Assembly (NCBI RefSeq): GCF_002138415.1 | Contig: NZ_CP015612.1 | Location: 4,504,001 to 4,568,000 of the forward strand | Source of the DNA: Stenotrophomonas maltophilia | Lineage (GTDB): Bacteria > Pseudomonadota > Gammaproteobacteria > Xanthomonadales > Xanthomonadaceae | Length of the DNA: 64,000 bases | Direction: 5' to 3' | Position numbers and translations under genes: made by a program | The notes under the pieces: model-generated | The model's input: only the letters and a program-made list of their open reading frames with translations | What the model was told of the DNA's origin: nothing | The model's database searches: none | In this document: one piece after another, positions 7,882 to 17,025 of the stretch | How positions within the stretch are numbered: the first letter of the stretch is position 1 | Layout: each line of letters opens with the position of its first letter

Positions 7882-9279
7882 TCAGCGTTCCTCCAGCGGT
7901 TCGTCGGCAGCCGACAACGGGCGTGCCGGGGTGTGGCTGCCATGGTCCAGCGATGGTCCCTCGGCATACGGCTGCGGCCCATGGCGCAGGATCTTCACCA
8001 AGTACCAGATGCCCCAACCGAACACGAAGGCGTAGCCAACCACGTAGACGCCCAGCGACAGCGCGGTCATCCACGCGCTCTGCGGCCCCACCGCATCAGC
8101 GGTGCGCAGCACGCCATACACCACCCACGGCTGGCGCCCCATCTCGGTGACGAACCAGCCCGACAGCAGCGCGATGAAGCCGCTCGGCAGCATCCAGTTC
8201 CAGCCCCGCAGCAGCCACGGCGAATTCAGCAGCTTCTTCCGCCAGAGCTGGAAGGCCGACACCCAGGCCAGCAGCAGCATCAACGTGCCCAGCCCAACCA
8301 TGATGCGGAAAGCGAAGAACACCGGCGTCACCGGCGGCCGCTCGCTGGCGGGTACCGAGGTGAGCGGATCGAAGGTGCCGTCCAGTGAATGGGTGAGGAT
8401 CACGCTGCCCAGCTTCGGGATGGCAACTTCGAAGTCGTTGCGCTCTTCCTTCTCGTTCGGCAGCGCAAACACCACCAGCGGCACGCCCTCGCCTTCCCTG
8501 GTTTCATGCCAGTGCGCCTCCATCGCCGCGATCTTCATCGGCTGATGCTTGAGCGTGTTCAGGCCATGCATGTCGCCGACGAAGATCTGTACCGGCACGG
8601 TCAATGCGGCGAACGCCACCGCCGCGATCAGCATGCGCCGACCGGCTTCCACGTGCGTGCCCTTGCGCAGGTACCACGCGCCCACACCACCGATCACGAA
8701 ACAGGTGGTGATGAACGAACCCAGCGCCATGTGGGCCAGGCGATAGGGGAACGACGGATTGAACACCACCTGCCACCAGTCCACCGGATGCACGATGCCA
8801 TTGACCATCTCGTAGCCGGCCGGCGTATGCAGCCAGCTGTTGGACGACAGGATCCAGAACGTGGAGAACAGCGTGCCCAGCGCCACCATGCAGGTGGACA
8901 GGAAATGCAGGCGCGGCGAGACCCGGCCCCAGCCGAACATCATCACGCCAAGGAAGCTGGCTTCGAGGAAGAACGCGGTCAGCACCTCATAGGTCAGCAG
9001 CGGGCCGATCACCGTGCCGGCGACCTCGCTCAGCCGCGGCCAGTTGGTGCCGAACTGGAAGGCCATGACGATGCCGCTGACCACGCCCATGCCGAACGAC
9101 ACCGCGAAGATCTTCTGCCAGAAGAAATACAGCTCGCGCCACACGGGCAACTTCGTGCGCAGCCAGCGCCATTCGATGAAGGCCAGCCAGCTGGCCGTAC
9201 CGATGGTGAAGGCGGGGAACAGCACGTGGAAACTGATGACGAATCCGAACTGGATCCGGGACAACAACAACGCGTCCAA
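7882..9279 (-). CDS. cydA: cytochrome bd-type quinol oxidase subunit I, short Q-loop (CIO-like), TTG start
   Basis: 465 residues. The start is a TTG at 9279 preceded by AGGAG at proper spacing; no in-frame ATG fits. Heme-ligand contexts are FVISFHVLFPAF near residue 18, LAHMALGSF near residue 185, and TYEVLTAFFLEASFLGVM with the conserved glutamates. At 465 residues it is shorter than E. coli CydA (~520), as expected for the short-Q-loop group that includes the cyanide-insensitive oxidase CioA. A high-affinity or stress-tolerant terminal oxidase role follows from the family. Confidence 0.94.
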   Translation of the reverse strand: MDALLLSRIQFGFVISFHVLFPAFTIGTASWLAFIEWRWLRTKLPVWRELYFFWQKIFAVSFGMGVVSGIVMAFQFGTNWPRLSEVAGTVIGPLLTYEVLTAFFLEASFLGVMMFGWGRVSPRLHFLSTCMVALGTLFSTFWILSSNSWLHTPAGYEMVNGIVHPVDWWQVVFNPSFPYRLAHMALGSFITTCFVIGGVGAWYLRKGTHVEAGRRMLIAAVAFAALTVPVQIFVGDMHGLNTLKHQPMKIAAMEAHWHETREGEGVPLVVFALPNEKEERNDFEVAIPKLGSVILTHSLDGTFDPLTSVPASERPPVTPVFFAFRIMVGLGTLMLLLAWVSAFQLWRKKLLNSPWLLRGWNWMLPSGFIALLSGWFVTEMGRQPWVVYGVLRTADAVGPQSAWMTALSLGVYVVGYAFVFGWGIWYLVKILRHGPQPYAEGPSLDHGSHTPARPLSAADEPLEER

Positions 9280-9408
9280 GGGACGTCTCCTGCCGGCTAC
9301 GGGTGGGATACCGGACCACTTTAGGAGGATTTCGTTAAGGTGGGATGCGACCGGGTGACGCGCTGCTTCACTTTGTCGCAGGTGGAGCTGGATGACAGGA
9401 TGAATGGG

Positions 9409-10608
9409 CTACAGGGGCTTCAGCAAGGTCAAGGGCGGCTCCTTGGCGATTCGCAGGGCCCTGGGTACCAGTGCAGTCAAGCAGGCCGCCATCACCAGCA
9501 CGACAGCGATCGATATCGAGAACCACAGTGAACCTGTGATGCCATCCTGTGGCGGCCCTATCCACTGCAACGACGACGCGCCGAGCAGGGCGCCCAGTGT
9601 GGTGAACAGTGAAACTTCGAACATGATTTCGGCAAAGATCACGGAGCCGCGAGCACCCAGTGTCCGTCGAACCCCAATGGAGTGCCTGCGCCGATCAAGC
9701 CATGCGCCTACGACTCCGGAAACTCCGGCCATCAGCACACCGAGAACAACGGCCGTCATGACCGCGAGCACGGTCGTAGCGAAGCGATCAGCTTTGACGT
9801 AGGCGTCGCGATATCCCGCCAGCGTCTCGACACCGGTCGGATTCACGATCCGATAAGGCCGCTGCAGCGCATCGACAGTGCGATCAAGCGATGAACGATC
9901 AACCTCCGACGTCCACTTCGCCAGATAATAGCGACTGGCGCCCATGGGAAGGCCCGGAAGCAGCGCCCACTGCGAGTCCCGCTCATTGCCTCCTGGTACC
10001 GGTCCTGCAACAGACGCAAATACGCCCACGATGACCCGGCTGCTGCCGGGGCCGAAATACAGGTGGCGACCAACAGCACTCTCCGTTCCGAACAGACGGG
10101 CAGCCAGCGCTTCACTGATCAGCACTACCGGAGCACCTTCAGCCATGTCGTCCTCTGTGGCATCCCGTCCCAGGACGATTCCCGCGCCCAGCATCGCCAG
10201 CAAGCCAGAGCTGGCAGTTGCCACGGGAATGCGATCACATCCAGCAACATCTGTCGTACCCGCGTTCATCGAGTACGCCATGGCCGACTCGCTGGTGCAC
10301 ACGCCGTATCGATGGGCTCTTCCCCCGAACGGAACGGAGTCGCTCACAACCGTATCCTGAACACCAGGCAGCCGGATCGCAGACAGGTCCGACCGCAGCA
10401 CTGCAGCATCCGCGCCTTCATCGACATCCGTGACCCTGACCACACCAATCGATACTGCCTCCTGGATGCTCCCGGTGCTCAATCTGGCGAAGCTGTCCAG
10501 CGCAGATTGCAGTGCGAACGCACATGCCAGGCTTGCAAGCGCTGCCTGCACCGCAAGCAGTGCAGCGCTTCCCAAGTGCCGTCGGGTCTCCCTCATCGAT
10601 TCGAACAT
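9409..10608 (-). CDS. MacB/FtsX-like ABC transporter permease (second of a pair)
   Basis: 399 residues from ATG 10608 (MFESMRETRRHLGSAALLAV), one base after the stop of the upstream permease. One N-terminal membrane segment is followed by a periplasmic domain (~residues 45-260) and three C-terminal segments (TTVLAVMTAVVLGVLMAGVS, FTTLGALLGASSLQW, SIAVVLVMAACLTALV). The link GVRRTLGARGSVIFAEIMFE is typical of FtsX-domain permeases. These work with an ABC ATPase, but none is encoded next to the pair. The substrate is unknown. Codon use is less GC-rich than in cydAB, which suggests acquired DNA. Confidence 0.82.
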   Translation of the reverse strand: MFESMRETRRHLGSAALLAVQAALASLACAFALQSALDSFARLSTGSIQEAVSIGVVRVTDVDEGADAAVLRSDLSAIRLPGVQDTVVSDSVPFGGRAHRYGVCTSESAMAYSMNAGTTDVAGCDRIPVATASSGLLAMLGAGIVLGRDATEDDMAEGAPVVLISEALAARLFGTESAVGRHLYFGPGSSRVIVGVFASVAGPVPGGNERDSQWALLPGLPMGASRYYLAKWTSEVDRSSLDRTVDALQRPYRIVNPTGVETLAGYRDAYVKADRFATTVLAVMTAVVLGVLMAGVSGVVGAWLDRRRHSIGVRRTLGARGSVIFAEIMFEVSLFTTLGALLGASSLQWIGPPQDGITGSLWFSISIAVVLVMAACLTALVPRALRIAKEPPLTLLKPL

Positions 10609-10609
10609 T

Positions 10610-11907
10610 TCAGGCAGCTCCCTTCGCGAAGGCTCTCGACAGTGAGCTGACCCTGCAGATTTCAAACGATGGGACCAATGAGCAGAGCAACGTCGTGATG
10701 ACTCCCAGGGCAGCCGCCATCAGCATTGCCCCAGCATGCATCGCTGTTATCGCGCTGGGCAGAACGTCTCCCGCAGCAACCACCCGGATTCCCAGCGCAT
10801 AGGTGACGACAGCAAGCGCACTGCTTGCGAATCCCGCCGCGATGGATTCCCACATGAGCTGGATGAACACATCTCTACGTCGCGCTCCCAGCGCACGTCG
10901 TATCGCGAGCTCCCGCCTACGGCGCCCCAGACTGAAGCTCAGCAGCGCCCCCGCGTTGACGATGCACACACCGAGAAGGATCAGTGACAGCCGAAGCTGC
11001 ATCCTGGCCCGCTCCGGAACCAATCCCAGCCTGTCCAGCCAATCCATCAACGGCCAGAGTGCCACCTGCTGCGTATCTGGTTCGATCCGAAGGTCCTTTG
11101 CCTGCGCATAGGCGTTCAGACTCGCGCGGTAGGCGGCGACATCATCTGCGGTAGGCAGCCACGCCCACAGTTGAAGCCATGAAACGTTGCCCCCTGCAAG
11201 ATCCGTGTCCTGGTCCCCCCCCCAGATGGCCGTCCCGTCCACAACAGTCAACTTGTCCGCGATTGCGGTTTCAACTGGCAGGTAGATCTCGTCAGGCTCC
11301 ACAAACGGCCGGCGTGTGAGATCTCCCTGAAACATCGGCACCGGATGCCAATCCTCTGCGACACCCACAACGGTATAGGTGCGTCTGCCCAGTTCCAACG
11401 GATGACCAATGCAATCCTGTGCACACTCACGCTGGGCGAGCGCACGCGACAGCACCACCATTCGACTCGCAGCATGTCCCTCCTCGGCAGTCCATGCCCG
11501 CCCTTGAACAACGGCAATGCCAAGGACACTGAAGACTTCGGACGTGGCGAACCTGGCGCGCAGTCTTGCGCTGGACTCTCCCGGCCGGGTGAGCGTCACC
11601 GCCCCCCTGCCATAGCTGCCTGTTTCCACGTCCGGCCTTGATTCAGAAGCGCCTTCGCGTCTGGCCAGGTCAGTGCCTGACCAGGATCCGGAGAGCCACT
11701 GCGCAGTGCATCTGGACGCGCGTCAAGGTACGGGCGGAACAATGCCGAGCTCCGGCCTGGCGCGGGATCGGACGATGCCTGGAGAACAATGGAGAGCATC
11801 ACAGTTGTGATCCCTACCCCTGCACCCAGCATGAGAGCGATTGCCAGATGAGTGCCGATTCGCTGTTTGAATCGAGAAATCGAAAGCTGGATGTAATAGA
11901 GCATCAT
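10610..11907 (-). pseudogene. MacB/FtsX-like ABC permease split by a frameshift at a G6 tract
   Basis: The first 103 codons (11907-11596, MMLYYIQLSISRFKQRIG) give the N-terminal membrane segment and stop at TGA 11598-11596. The rest of the family sequence continues in another frame to 10610 with TLTRPGESSARLRARFATSE. The frames meet at six G (11602-11607, minus strand). A seventh G, or a -1 slip there, would give one 432-residue permease with periplasmic domain and C-terminal RRRRELAIRRALGARRRDVF. A nine-G run (11215-11223) lies in frame further on. It may be a dead gene, a phase-variable gene, a programmed -1 frameshift or a sequencing error. No ATPase gene is adjacent. Confidence 0.8.
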
Positions 11908-12225
11908 CCAACTGCGTCCGGCATTGTTCTACTCGCGCACCCGTCCATGTGGTTCTCACTCCATACCCTTGGAAGCTGATGGTTGAGAATCTCTGATTGT
12001 GAAACTCCGCCTCAAGTGGAGGCATGTAATTTGCAACTTTCCTCAGGAAACACACGCAGCTCGTAGGCCCTGGATAGAACCACCGCCACTGACGACGAGA
12101 CCGTCGTGACGGAATCTGACGGAGAAGGCCAACTGTCGATTTGCAGATGACACCCGATGCCTGGCCATCTGATCGGGTGTTGGAGGAAGAAACGTCCAGA
12201 AGCAGGTGCAGGCGTCAGCGTTTCT
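11908..12225. other. 318-base stretch with no recognised gene
   Basis: It lies between the 5' end of the split permease gene and the stop of the 71-residue membrane gene. Base composition is more AT-rich than its surroundings, as in the permease pair. It should carry the permease promoter. No repeat, RNA gene or convincing open frame was seen, and no ABC ATPase remnant was recognised. Confidence 0.5.
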
Positions 12226-12441
12226 CTAGACCCAGAAGTACCAGACAGCTGCCGCCACCAACGCACCCAACAACAGCACCTGCACCACCACATAGCCCAC
12301 ACCACTGTCGCGCGACTCAGCGGCAATGCGCTTCTGCAGCGCCTCGCTCACATCCGGTGTTTCTTCCTGCTGCGCCTGCTTACGCAACGCCTGCGCCAGT
12401 GCGCGCTCTTCCGCATCACGAGGGTCGGTCGATTGGGTCAC
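12226..12441 (-). CDS. 71-residue single-span membrane protein, GTG start
   Basis: It starts with GTG 12441, whose bases overlap the sigma factor stop (GTGA, 4-base overlap). The N-terminal 48 residues are charged (DPRDAEERALAQALRKQAQQ) and the C-terminus is one hydrophobic helix (VGYVVVQVLLLGALVAAAVW). Tight coupling to an ECF-like sigma factor and the one-helix layout would suit an accessory or anti-sigma-like partner. No anti-sigma domain is recognisable, so this is only a suggestion. Confidence 0.72.
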   Translation of the reverse strand: MTQSTDPRDAEERALAQALRKQAQQEETPDVSEALQKRIAAESRDSGVGYVVVQVLLLGALVAAAVWYFWV

Positions 12442-13091
12442 AGCGGTTCTCCGGCGGCGGCATGCCGCGTCAGTTCCTGCTTCAGGACGTGGCGCGCGCG
12501 GTGCAGGTGGCTCTTGATGGTACCGCGCGCCAGCCCCGTCACCTGCTCGATCTCAGCCAGATCGAAATCCTCCAGGTAATGCAGCCCGACGATCAGGCGC
12601 TGCGGTGCACTCAGTCGCTCCAGCGCCGCGCCAAGCTGGCGCCCGGCCTGCAGCGCCTCGCTCAACTCGGCGGGGCCCGGGCCCTCATCGCCGATTCCCA
12701 GTTCCTCCGGCACCTCCACCGCTACCATCCATTGCGCCTCCAGCCGCCGCCGGCGCAGGTGCTGCAGCGCCGTGGTGTAAGCGACCCGGGATACCCAGGT
12801 ACGCAGCGAGGATTCAAAACGAAAGCGGTGCAGCTGGCGGAACACGGCAAGGAAGGTTTCCTGCAGCAGGTCGGCCACCTGATCGCGGTCGCTCACCATG
12901 CGCCCGATCACATGTGCGCAGGTGCGCTGGTGGGTCCCGACCAGTTGCGAAAAGGCCGCCTGCGAGCCGTCGATGATGGCCCGCACCAGGGCCTGGTCCG
13001 CATCCAGCGGTGCGGCGGGTGCCGCCGTCGCCGCTGCTTCGTGGCGACGACGGCCCCGCAATGCTGACAGTGCTTCGCCGAGCAGGCTCAT
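12438..13091 (-). CDS. RNA polymerase sigma-70 family (ECF-like) sigma factor
   Basis: 217 residues from ATG 13091 (MSLLGEALSALRG). Region 2 is visible at residues ~50-115 (VADLLQETFLAVFRQLHRFR, SLRTWVSRVAYTTALQHLRR). Region 4 is at ~155-205 (LSAPQRLIVGLHYLEDFDLA, then the helix-turn-helix GLARGTIKSHLHRARHVLKQ). Region 3 is absent, the ECF pattern. It is followed directly by the 71-residue membrane protein and preceded by another small membrane protein, so it may respond to an envelope signal. Its target promoters cannot be told from the window. Confidence 0.9.
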   Translation of the reverse strand: MSLLGEALSALRGRRRHEAAATAAPAAPLDADQALVRAIIDGSQAAFSQLVGTHQRTCAHVIGRMVSDRDQVADLLQETFLAVFRQLHRFRFESSLRTWVSRVAYTTALQHLRRRRLEAQWMVAVEVPEELGIGDEGPGPAELSEALQAGRQLGAALERLSAPQRLIVGLHYLEDFDLAEIEQVTGLARGTIKSHLHRARHVLKQELTRHAAAGEPL

Positions 13092-13128
13092 GCGCGGGGC
13101 GCTCCCTGTGCCCGTGGCATATCCTGGC

Positions 13129-13458
13129 TCAGCCCTTGCGTGCGACGGGACGGGTGAAGTGCCAGGCCAGCAGCTGGCCCAGGCCGGCGCTGCCAACCAG
13201 CGCGGCGGCGGCACCGAAGGTCAGGTCACGCGCACCGATGGCTTCCAGCAGGGCCATGGCCAGCGCCAGGCAGACCAGGCTGATGCCCCAGCGCAGCGCA
13301 CCCTGGCGGCGGCGCTCTTCTTCCAGCACGGCCAGCGAGCGGATCACTTCCTCCGGCACGTGCGGGGCCACCAGCTTGCTGCGAGCGCGGGCATCGGCAA
13401 TGGCGTGGATCGCGTAGGCGATGCAGATGAAGAGGGTGATCGGGATCAGTTCCTGCAT
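13129..13458 (-). CDS. small membrane protein upstream of the sigma factor
   Basis: 109 residues from ATG 13458 (MQELIPITLFICIAYAIHAI). There are three hydrophobic segments: residues 5-20, ~58-75 (WGISLVCLALAMALLEAI) and ~80-98 (LTFGAAAALVGSAGLGQLLA). The charged stretch between the first two contains EEVIRSLAVLEEERRRQG. The family is not recognised. It lies 37 bases ahead of the sigma factor on the same strand and is probably in one transcript with it and the 71-residue protein. Confidence 0.72.
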   Translation of the reverse strand: MQELIPITLFICIAYAIHAIADARARSKLVAPHVPEEVIRSLAVLEEERRRQGALRWGISLVCLALAMALLEAIGARDLTFGAAAALVGSAGLGQLLAWHFTRPVARKG

Positions 13459-13625
13459 GGTCGGGCTCCTGTTCGATGGATGATGCGGGTTCAGGAGAAT
13501 GGATGCGCGAGGCCGGCCACCGGTTGCACCACTTTGCCAATCCCGCTGCCATGACCTGTGGCCCCTGCCCCGGGCCCTTGCGGCTGCTACGCTTGGCCGG
13601 TTTCCTCAACTGGTGCCGTCCGCCC

Positions 13626-15995
13626 ATGTCCCGAGTGCTGCCCCTGTCCCTCCTGCTGTCGGCCGTGCTGGCCGCACCGGCTGCGCATGCCGCGCCGACG
13701 CCGATCACCATCGAACAGGCCATGGCCGACCCGGACTGGATCGGTCCGCCGGTCGAGAAGGCCTGGTGGTCGTGGAACAGCCAGCAGGTGGAGTACCAGC
13801 TCAAGCGCAACGGCAGCCCGGTGCGCGATACCTTCCGCCAGCCGGTGGCCGGTGGCGTGGCCGCGCAGGTGGCCGATGACCAGCGCGGCACCCTGGACGT
13901 GGCCGAGCCGGTCTACGACCGCAGCCGCAGCCGCAGCGCCTTCGTGCGCAATGGCGATGTGTTCGTGCGTGACCTGCGCAGCGGCGCACTGACCCAGCTG
14001 ACCCGCAGCAACGAGCGCGCGGGCAACGTGAACTTCGCCGCCGACAACGGCGTGATCTGGCGGGTCGGCCAGAACTGGTTCCACTGGACCGCCGCCAGCG
14101 GCGTGCAGCAGGTGGCCAGCCTGAAGGCCGAGAAGGACCCGCGTACGGCACCGAAGGCCGACGTGCTGCGCGACCAGCAGCTGCGCACGCTGGAAACCCT
14201 GCGCCGCGACCGTGACCAGCGCGAAGCACTGAAGGACCAGGACCAGCGCTGGCGCCAGGCCGACCCGACCCGCGCGCCGGGCCCGGTGTATCTGGGCGCC
14301 GACGTGGAGATCGCCGATAGCGTGCTGTCGCCGGACCTGACCCACCTGATCGTGGTGACCAAGCCGAAGGACTTCGATGACGGCCGTGGCGGCAAGATGC
14401 CGCTGTACGTGACCGAATCGGGCTACGAGGAAACCGAAGACACCCGCACCCGCGTCGGCCGCAACGGCTTCGAGCCGCACACCCTCTGGTACATGGATGT
14501 GCGCACGGGCAAGGCCGAGAAGGTTTCGCTGGCCGGCCTGCCGGGCATCAACACCGATCCGCTGGCCGAGCTGCGCCGCAAGGCCGGCAAGGACGCGCTG
14601 AAGGGCGAGCGCAGCCTGCAGGTGATGAGCGACTTCATGGGCGGTGGCATCCGCTGGAGCCCCGATGGCCAGCAGGCCGCGGTGATGCTGCGTGCCAATG
14701 ACAACAAGGACCGCTGGATCATCAGCGTCAACGCCGCCGACGGCCGCGTGCAGAACCGCCATCGCCTGACCGACAACGCCTGGATCAACTGGGGCTTCAA
14801 TGATTTCGGCTGGATGGCCGATGGCCGCACGCTGTGGCTGCTGTCGGAGGAAACGGGCTTCTCGCACCTGTACACCCAGGCCGGCACCGCCAAGCCGCAG
14901 GCACTGACCAGCGGCAAGTGGGAAACCTCGGCGCCGGTGCCGTCGGCCGATGGCAAGGGCTTCTACTTCGTGTGCAACCAGCAGGCCCCGCATGATTACG
15001 AAGTCTGCGCGGTCGACACCGGCAGCCGCCAGGTGCGCGAGCTGACCAGCCTCAACGGCGTGGAAGACTTCTCGCTGTCGCCGGACGGCCAGCAGCTGCT
15101 GGTGCGCTACTCCGGCGCCTACCTGCCGCCGCAGCTGGCCGTGCTGCCGAGCACCGGTGGCCAGGCCCGCGTGCTGACCGACACCCGCACCGCTGACTAC
15201 AAGGCACGCCAGTGGATCCAGCCGAAGCTGGTGGCAGTGCCGTCCAAGCATGGCGCCGGCGTGGTCTGGGCCAAGTACTACGAACCGGAAAACAAGGAAC
15301 CGGGGAAGAAGTACCCGATCGTGATGTTCGTGCACGGCGCCGGCTACCTGCAGAACGTGCACCAGCGCTACCCGGCCTACTTCCGCGAGCAGATGTTCCA
15401 CAACCTGCTGGTGCAGAAGGGCTACATCGTGCTGGACATGGATTACCGCGGCAGCGAGGGCTACGGCCGCGACTGGCGTACGGCGATCTACCGCAACATG
15501 GGCCACCCGGAACTGGAAGACTACAAGGACGGCCTGGACTGGCTGGTCGATACCCAGCAGGGTGACCGCGATCATGCCGGCATCTACGGCGGTTCCTACG
15601 GCGGCTTCATGACCTTCATGGCCCTGTTCCGCTCGCCGGGCACGTTCAAGGCCGGCGCCGCGCTGCGCCCGGTGGTCGACTGGCACCAGTACAACCACGG
15701 CTATACCAGCAACATCCTCAACACCCCGGACATCGACCCGGAGGCGTACCGCGTGTCCTCGCCGATCGAATACGCGCAGAACCTGCAGGACAACCTGCTG
15801 ATCGCCCACGGCATGATGGATGACAACGTGTTCTTCCAGGACTCGGTGAACCTCACCCAGCGCCTGATCGAACTGCACAAGGACAACTGGTCGATCGCAC
15901 CGTACCCGCTGGAGCGCCACGGCTACGTCCGCGCCGATTCCTGGCTGGACCAGTACAAGCGCATCCTCAAGCTGTTCGAGCAGAACCTGAAGTGA
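13626..15995 (+). CDS. S9 family peptidase, dipeptidyl-peptidase IV type
   Basis: 789 residues from ATG 13626. A signal peptide is clear (MSRVLPLSLLLSAVLAAPAA, then HAAPTP). Residues ~50-540 form a beta-propeller with DPP-IV-like repeats (SPDLTHLIVVT, WSPDGQQAAVML, LSPDGQQLLVRYSG). The C-terminal alpha/beta hydrolase has the nucleophile site GIYGGSYGGFMTFM, the Asp context HGMMDDNVFF and the His context LERHGYVRADSW. Such enzymes cleave X-Pro or X-Ala dipeptides in the periplasm. An upstream in-frame Met would put non-secretory sequence before the signal peptide, so it was not used. The next gene's GTG overlaps this stop by 4 bases. Confidence 0.93.
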   Translation: MSRVLPLSLLLSAVLAAPAAHAAPTPITIEQAMADPDWIGPPVEKAWWSWNSQQVEYQLKRNGSPVRDTFRQPVAGGVAAQVADDQRGTLDVAEPVYDRSRSRSAFVRNGDVFVRDLRSGALTQLTRSNERAGNVNFAADNGVIWRVGQNWFHWTAASGVQQVASLKAEKDPRTAPKADVLRDQQLRTLETLRRDRDQREALKDQDQRWRQADPTRAPGPVYLGADVEIADSVLSPDLTHLIVVTKPKDFDDGRGGKMPLYVTESGYEETEDTRTRVGRNGFEPHTLWYMDVRTGKAEKVSLAGLPGINTDPLAELRRKAGKDALKGERSLQVMSDFMGGGIRWSPDGQQAAVMLRANDNKDRWIISVNAADGRVQNRHRLTDNAWINWGFNDFGWMADGRTLWLLSEETGFSHLYTQAGTAKPQALTSGKWETSAPVPSADGKGFYFVCNQQAPHDYEVCAVDTGSRQVRELTSLNGVEDFSLSPDGQQLLVRYSGAYLPPQLAVLPSTGGQARVLTDTRTADYKARQWIQPKLVAVPSKHGAGVVWAKYYEPENKEPGKKYPIVMFVHGAGYLQNVHQRYPAYFREQMFHNLLVQKGYIVLDMDYRGSEGYGRDWRTAIYRNMGHPELEDYKDGLDWLVDTQQGDRDHAGIYGGSYGGFMTFMALFRSPGTFKAGAALRPVVDWHQYNHGYTSNILNTPDIDPEAYRVSSPIEYAQNLQDNLLIAHGMMDDNVFFQDSVNLTQRLIELHKDNWSIAPYPLERHGYVRADSWLDQYKRILKLFEQNLK

Positions 15996-16411
15996 GCAAT
16001 GCCGCGGCCACGATCCACATCGTGGCCGCGGTCATCCTGGATGACCGCGGCCGGGCGCTGGTGGTGCGCAAGCACGGCGCCACCCGCTTCATCCAGCCCG
16101 GCGGCAAGCCCGAACCCGGCGAAGCACCACTGCAGGCACTGGCGCGCGAGCTGGACGAGGAACTGCGCGTGCAGCTGCGCATCGCTTCGGCCATCGCGCT
16201 GGGTACATTCGAGGACTGGGCAGTGAACGAGCCCGACCACCGCGTGCAGGCGCAGGCCTGGTGGGTGCAGGTGGAGGGCACGCCGCAGGCACGCGCGGAG
16301 ATCGCTGAACTGGCCTGGGTGCCGCTCCAGCCACCGCACGGCCTGCCCTTGGCACCGTTGAGCGAACACCATATCCTGCCGGCCGTCGCCACCCGGGTGA
16401 CGGCCCGCTGA
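15992..16411 (+). CDS. Nudix hydrolase, GTG start
   Basis: 139 residues from GTG 15992, overlapping the peptidase stop as GTGA. The Nudix box spans residues ~36-58: GGKPEPGE, then APLQALA, then RELDEELRV. It keeps the G-x5-E-x7-RE-x2-EE spacing, but Arg replaces the usual Gly near the end. Nudix enzymes hydrolyse nucleoside diphosphates linked to another group; the substrate here is unknown. The overlap indicates co-translation with the peptidase, though no functional link is obvious. Confidence 0.9.
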   Translation: MSNAAATIHIVAAVILDDRGRALVVRKHGATRFIQPGGKPEPGEAPLQALARELDEELRVQLRIASAIALGTFEDWAVNEPDHRVQAQAWWVQVEGTPQARAEIAELAWVPLQPPHGLPLAPLSEHHILPAVATRVTAR

Positions 16412-16441
16412 TCGCGCGGGCACCGATTGCAAGGACACCGG

Positions 16442-16990
16442 ATGTCAGTGCCGCCCTCGTCGCAGCCTTCGCCCTACCACGCGTGGATTCGGCCACTGGT
16501 CCAGGCCTCCTTCTGGCTGTCCGCGCTGCTGACCGGCTATTTCGCGCTGCAGGGTCTGCTGGTGTGGCCGCTGCACGACGCTCCACTCTGGCAACTGCTG
16601 GCGGGTGAAGCACAGCATCGGCAGATGCACAGCTTGACCTGGCTGCTGGCGCACCCGGTGGGTGCCTCGATGATCACCGCACTGCTCTGCCTGGTCTCGG
16701 CCGTGGCCAGCTGGGGGCTGCTGCGCGAGCGCCGCTGGGGCCTGTGGAGCTTCGTGGTGATGCTGCTGTTGAGCGCACTGGCCAATTTTGCGATCACCTG
16801 GTGGCTGGACGTGTTCATGCGAGACATGATCGTGCTGCTCGCCGATCAGCCGGACATGCAGCAATCGCTGCAGCCGCGTCGCTGGATGATGACCTTCACC
16901 CTGCTCGGCACCTCGGTGCTGTTCCTGGGTCTGCAGGGCTGGCTGGCCTGGCGCCTGTTGCGGCCGGACATCCGCTCGCGCTTCCACTGA
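16442..16990 (+). CDS. four-helix membrane protein of unknown function
   Basis: 182 residues from ATG 16442, which has AAGGA eight bases upstream and is preferred to the Met five codons earlier. Four hydrophobic segments are visible: ASFWLSALLTGYFALQGLLV, VGASMITALLCLVSAVASWG, WSFVVMLLLSALANFAITWW and TFTLLGTSVLFLGLQGWLAW. Segment 3 leads into an acidic loop (DVFMRDMIVLLADQPDMQQS). No family was recognised. It may be in one transcript with the peptidase and Nudix genes upstream. Confidence 0.75.
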   Translation: MSVPPSSQPSPYHAWIRPLVQASFWLSALLTGYFALQGLLVWPLHDAPLWQLLAGEAQHRQMHSLTWLLAHPVGASMITALLCLVSAVASWGLLRERRWGLWSFVVMLLLSALANFAITWWLDVFMRDMIVLLADQPDMQQSLQPRRWMMTFTLLGTSVLFLGLQGWLAWRLLRPDIRSRFH

Positions 16991-17025
16991 GCCCCGTCCC
17001 TTTCCCGCACGACAAGGACCGTCGC

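Noticed and set aside
11215..11223. Nine-G tract as the site of the permease frameshift
   Set aside because: The reading frame is continuous through this run; the frame change lies at the six-G run at 11602-11607.
11723..12055. A 110-codon frame upstream of the split permease
   Set aside because: It overlaps the permease N-terminus on the same strand in another frame and shows no domain or ribosome binding site.
13587..15920. A 777-codon frame opposite the S9 peptidase
   Set aside because: It mirrors the peptidase gene; composition is Val/His/Gln/Ala-rich and no start context is visible.
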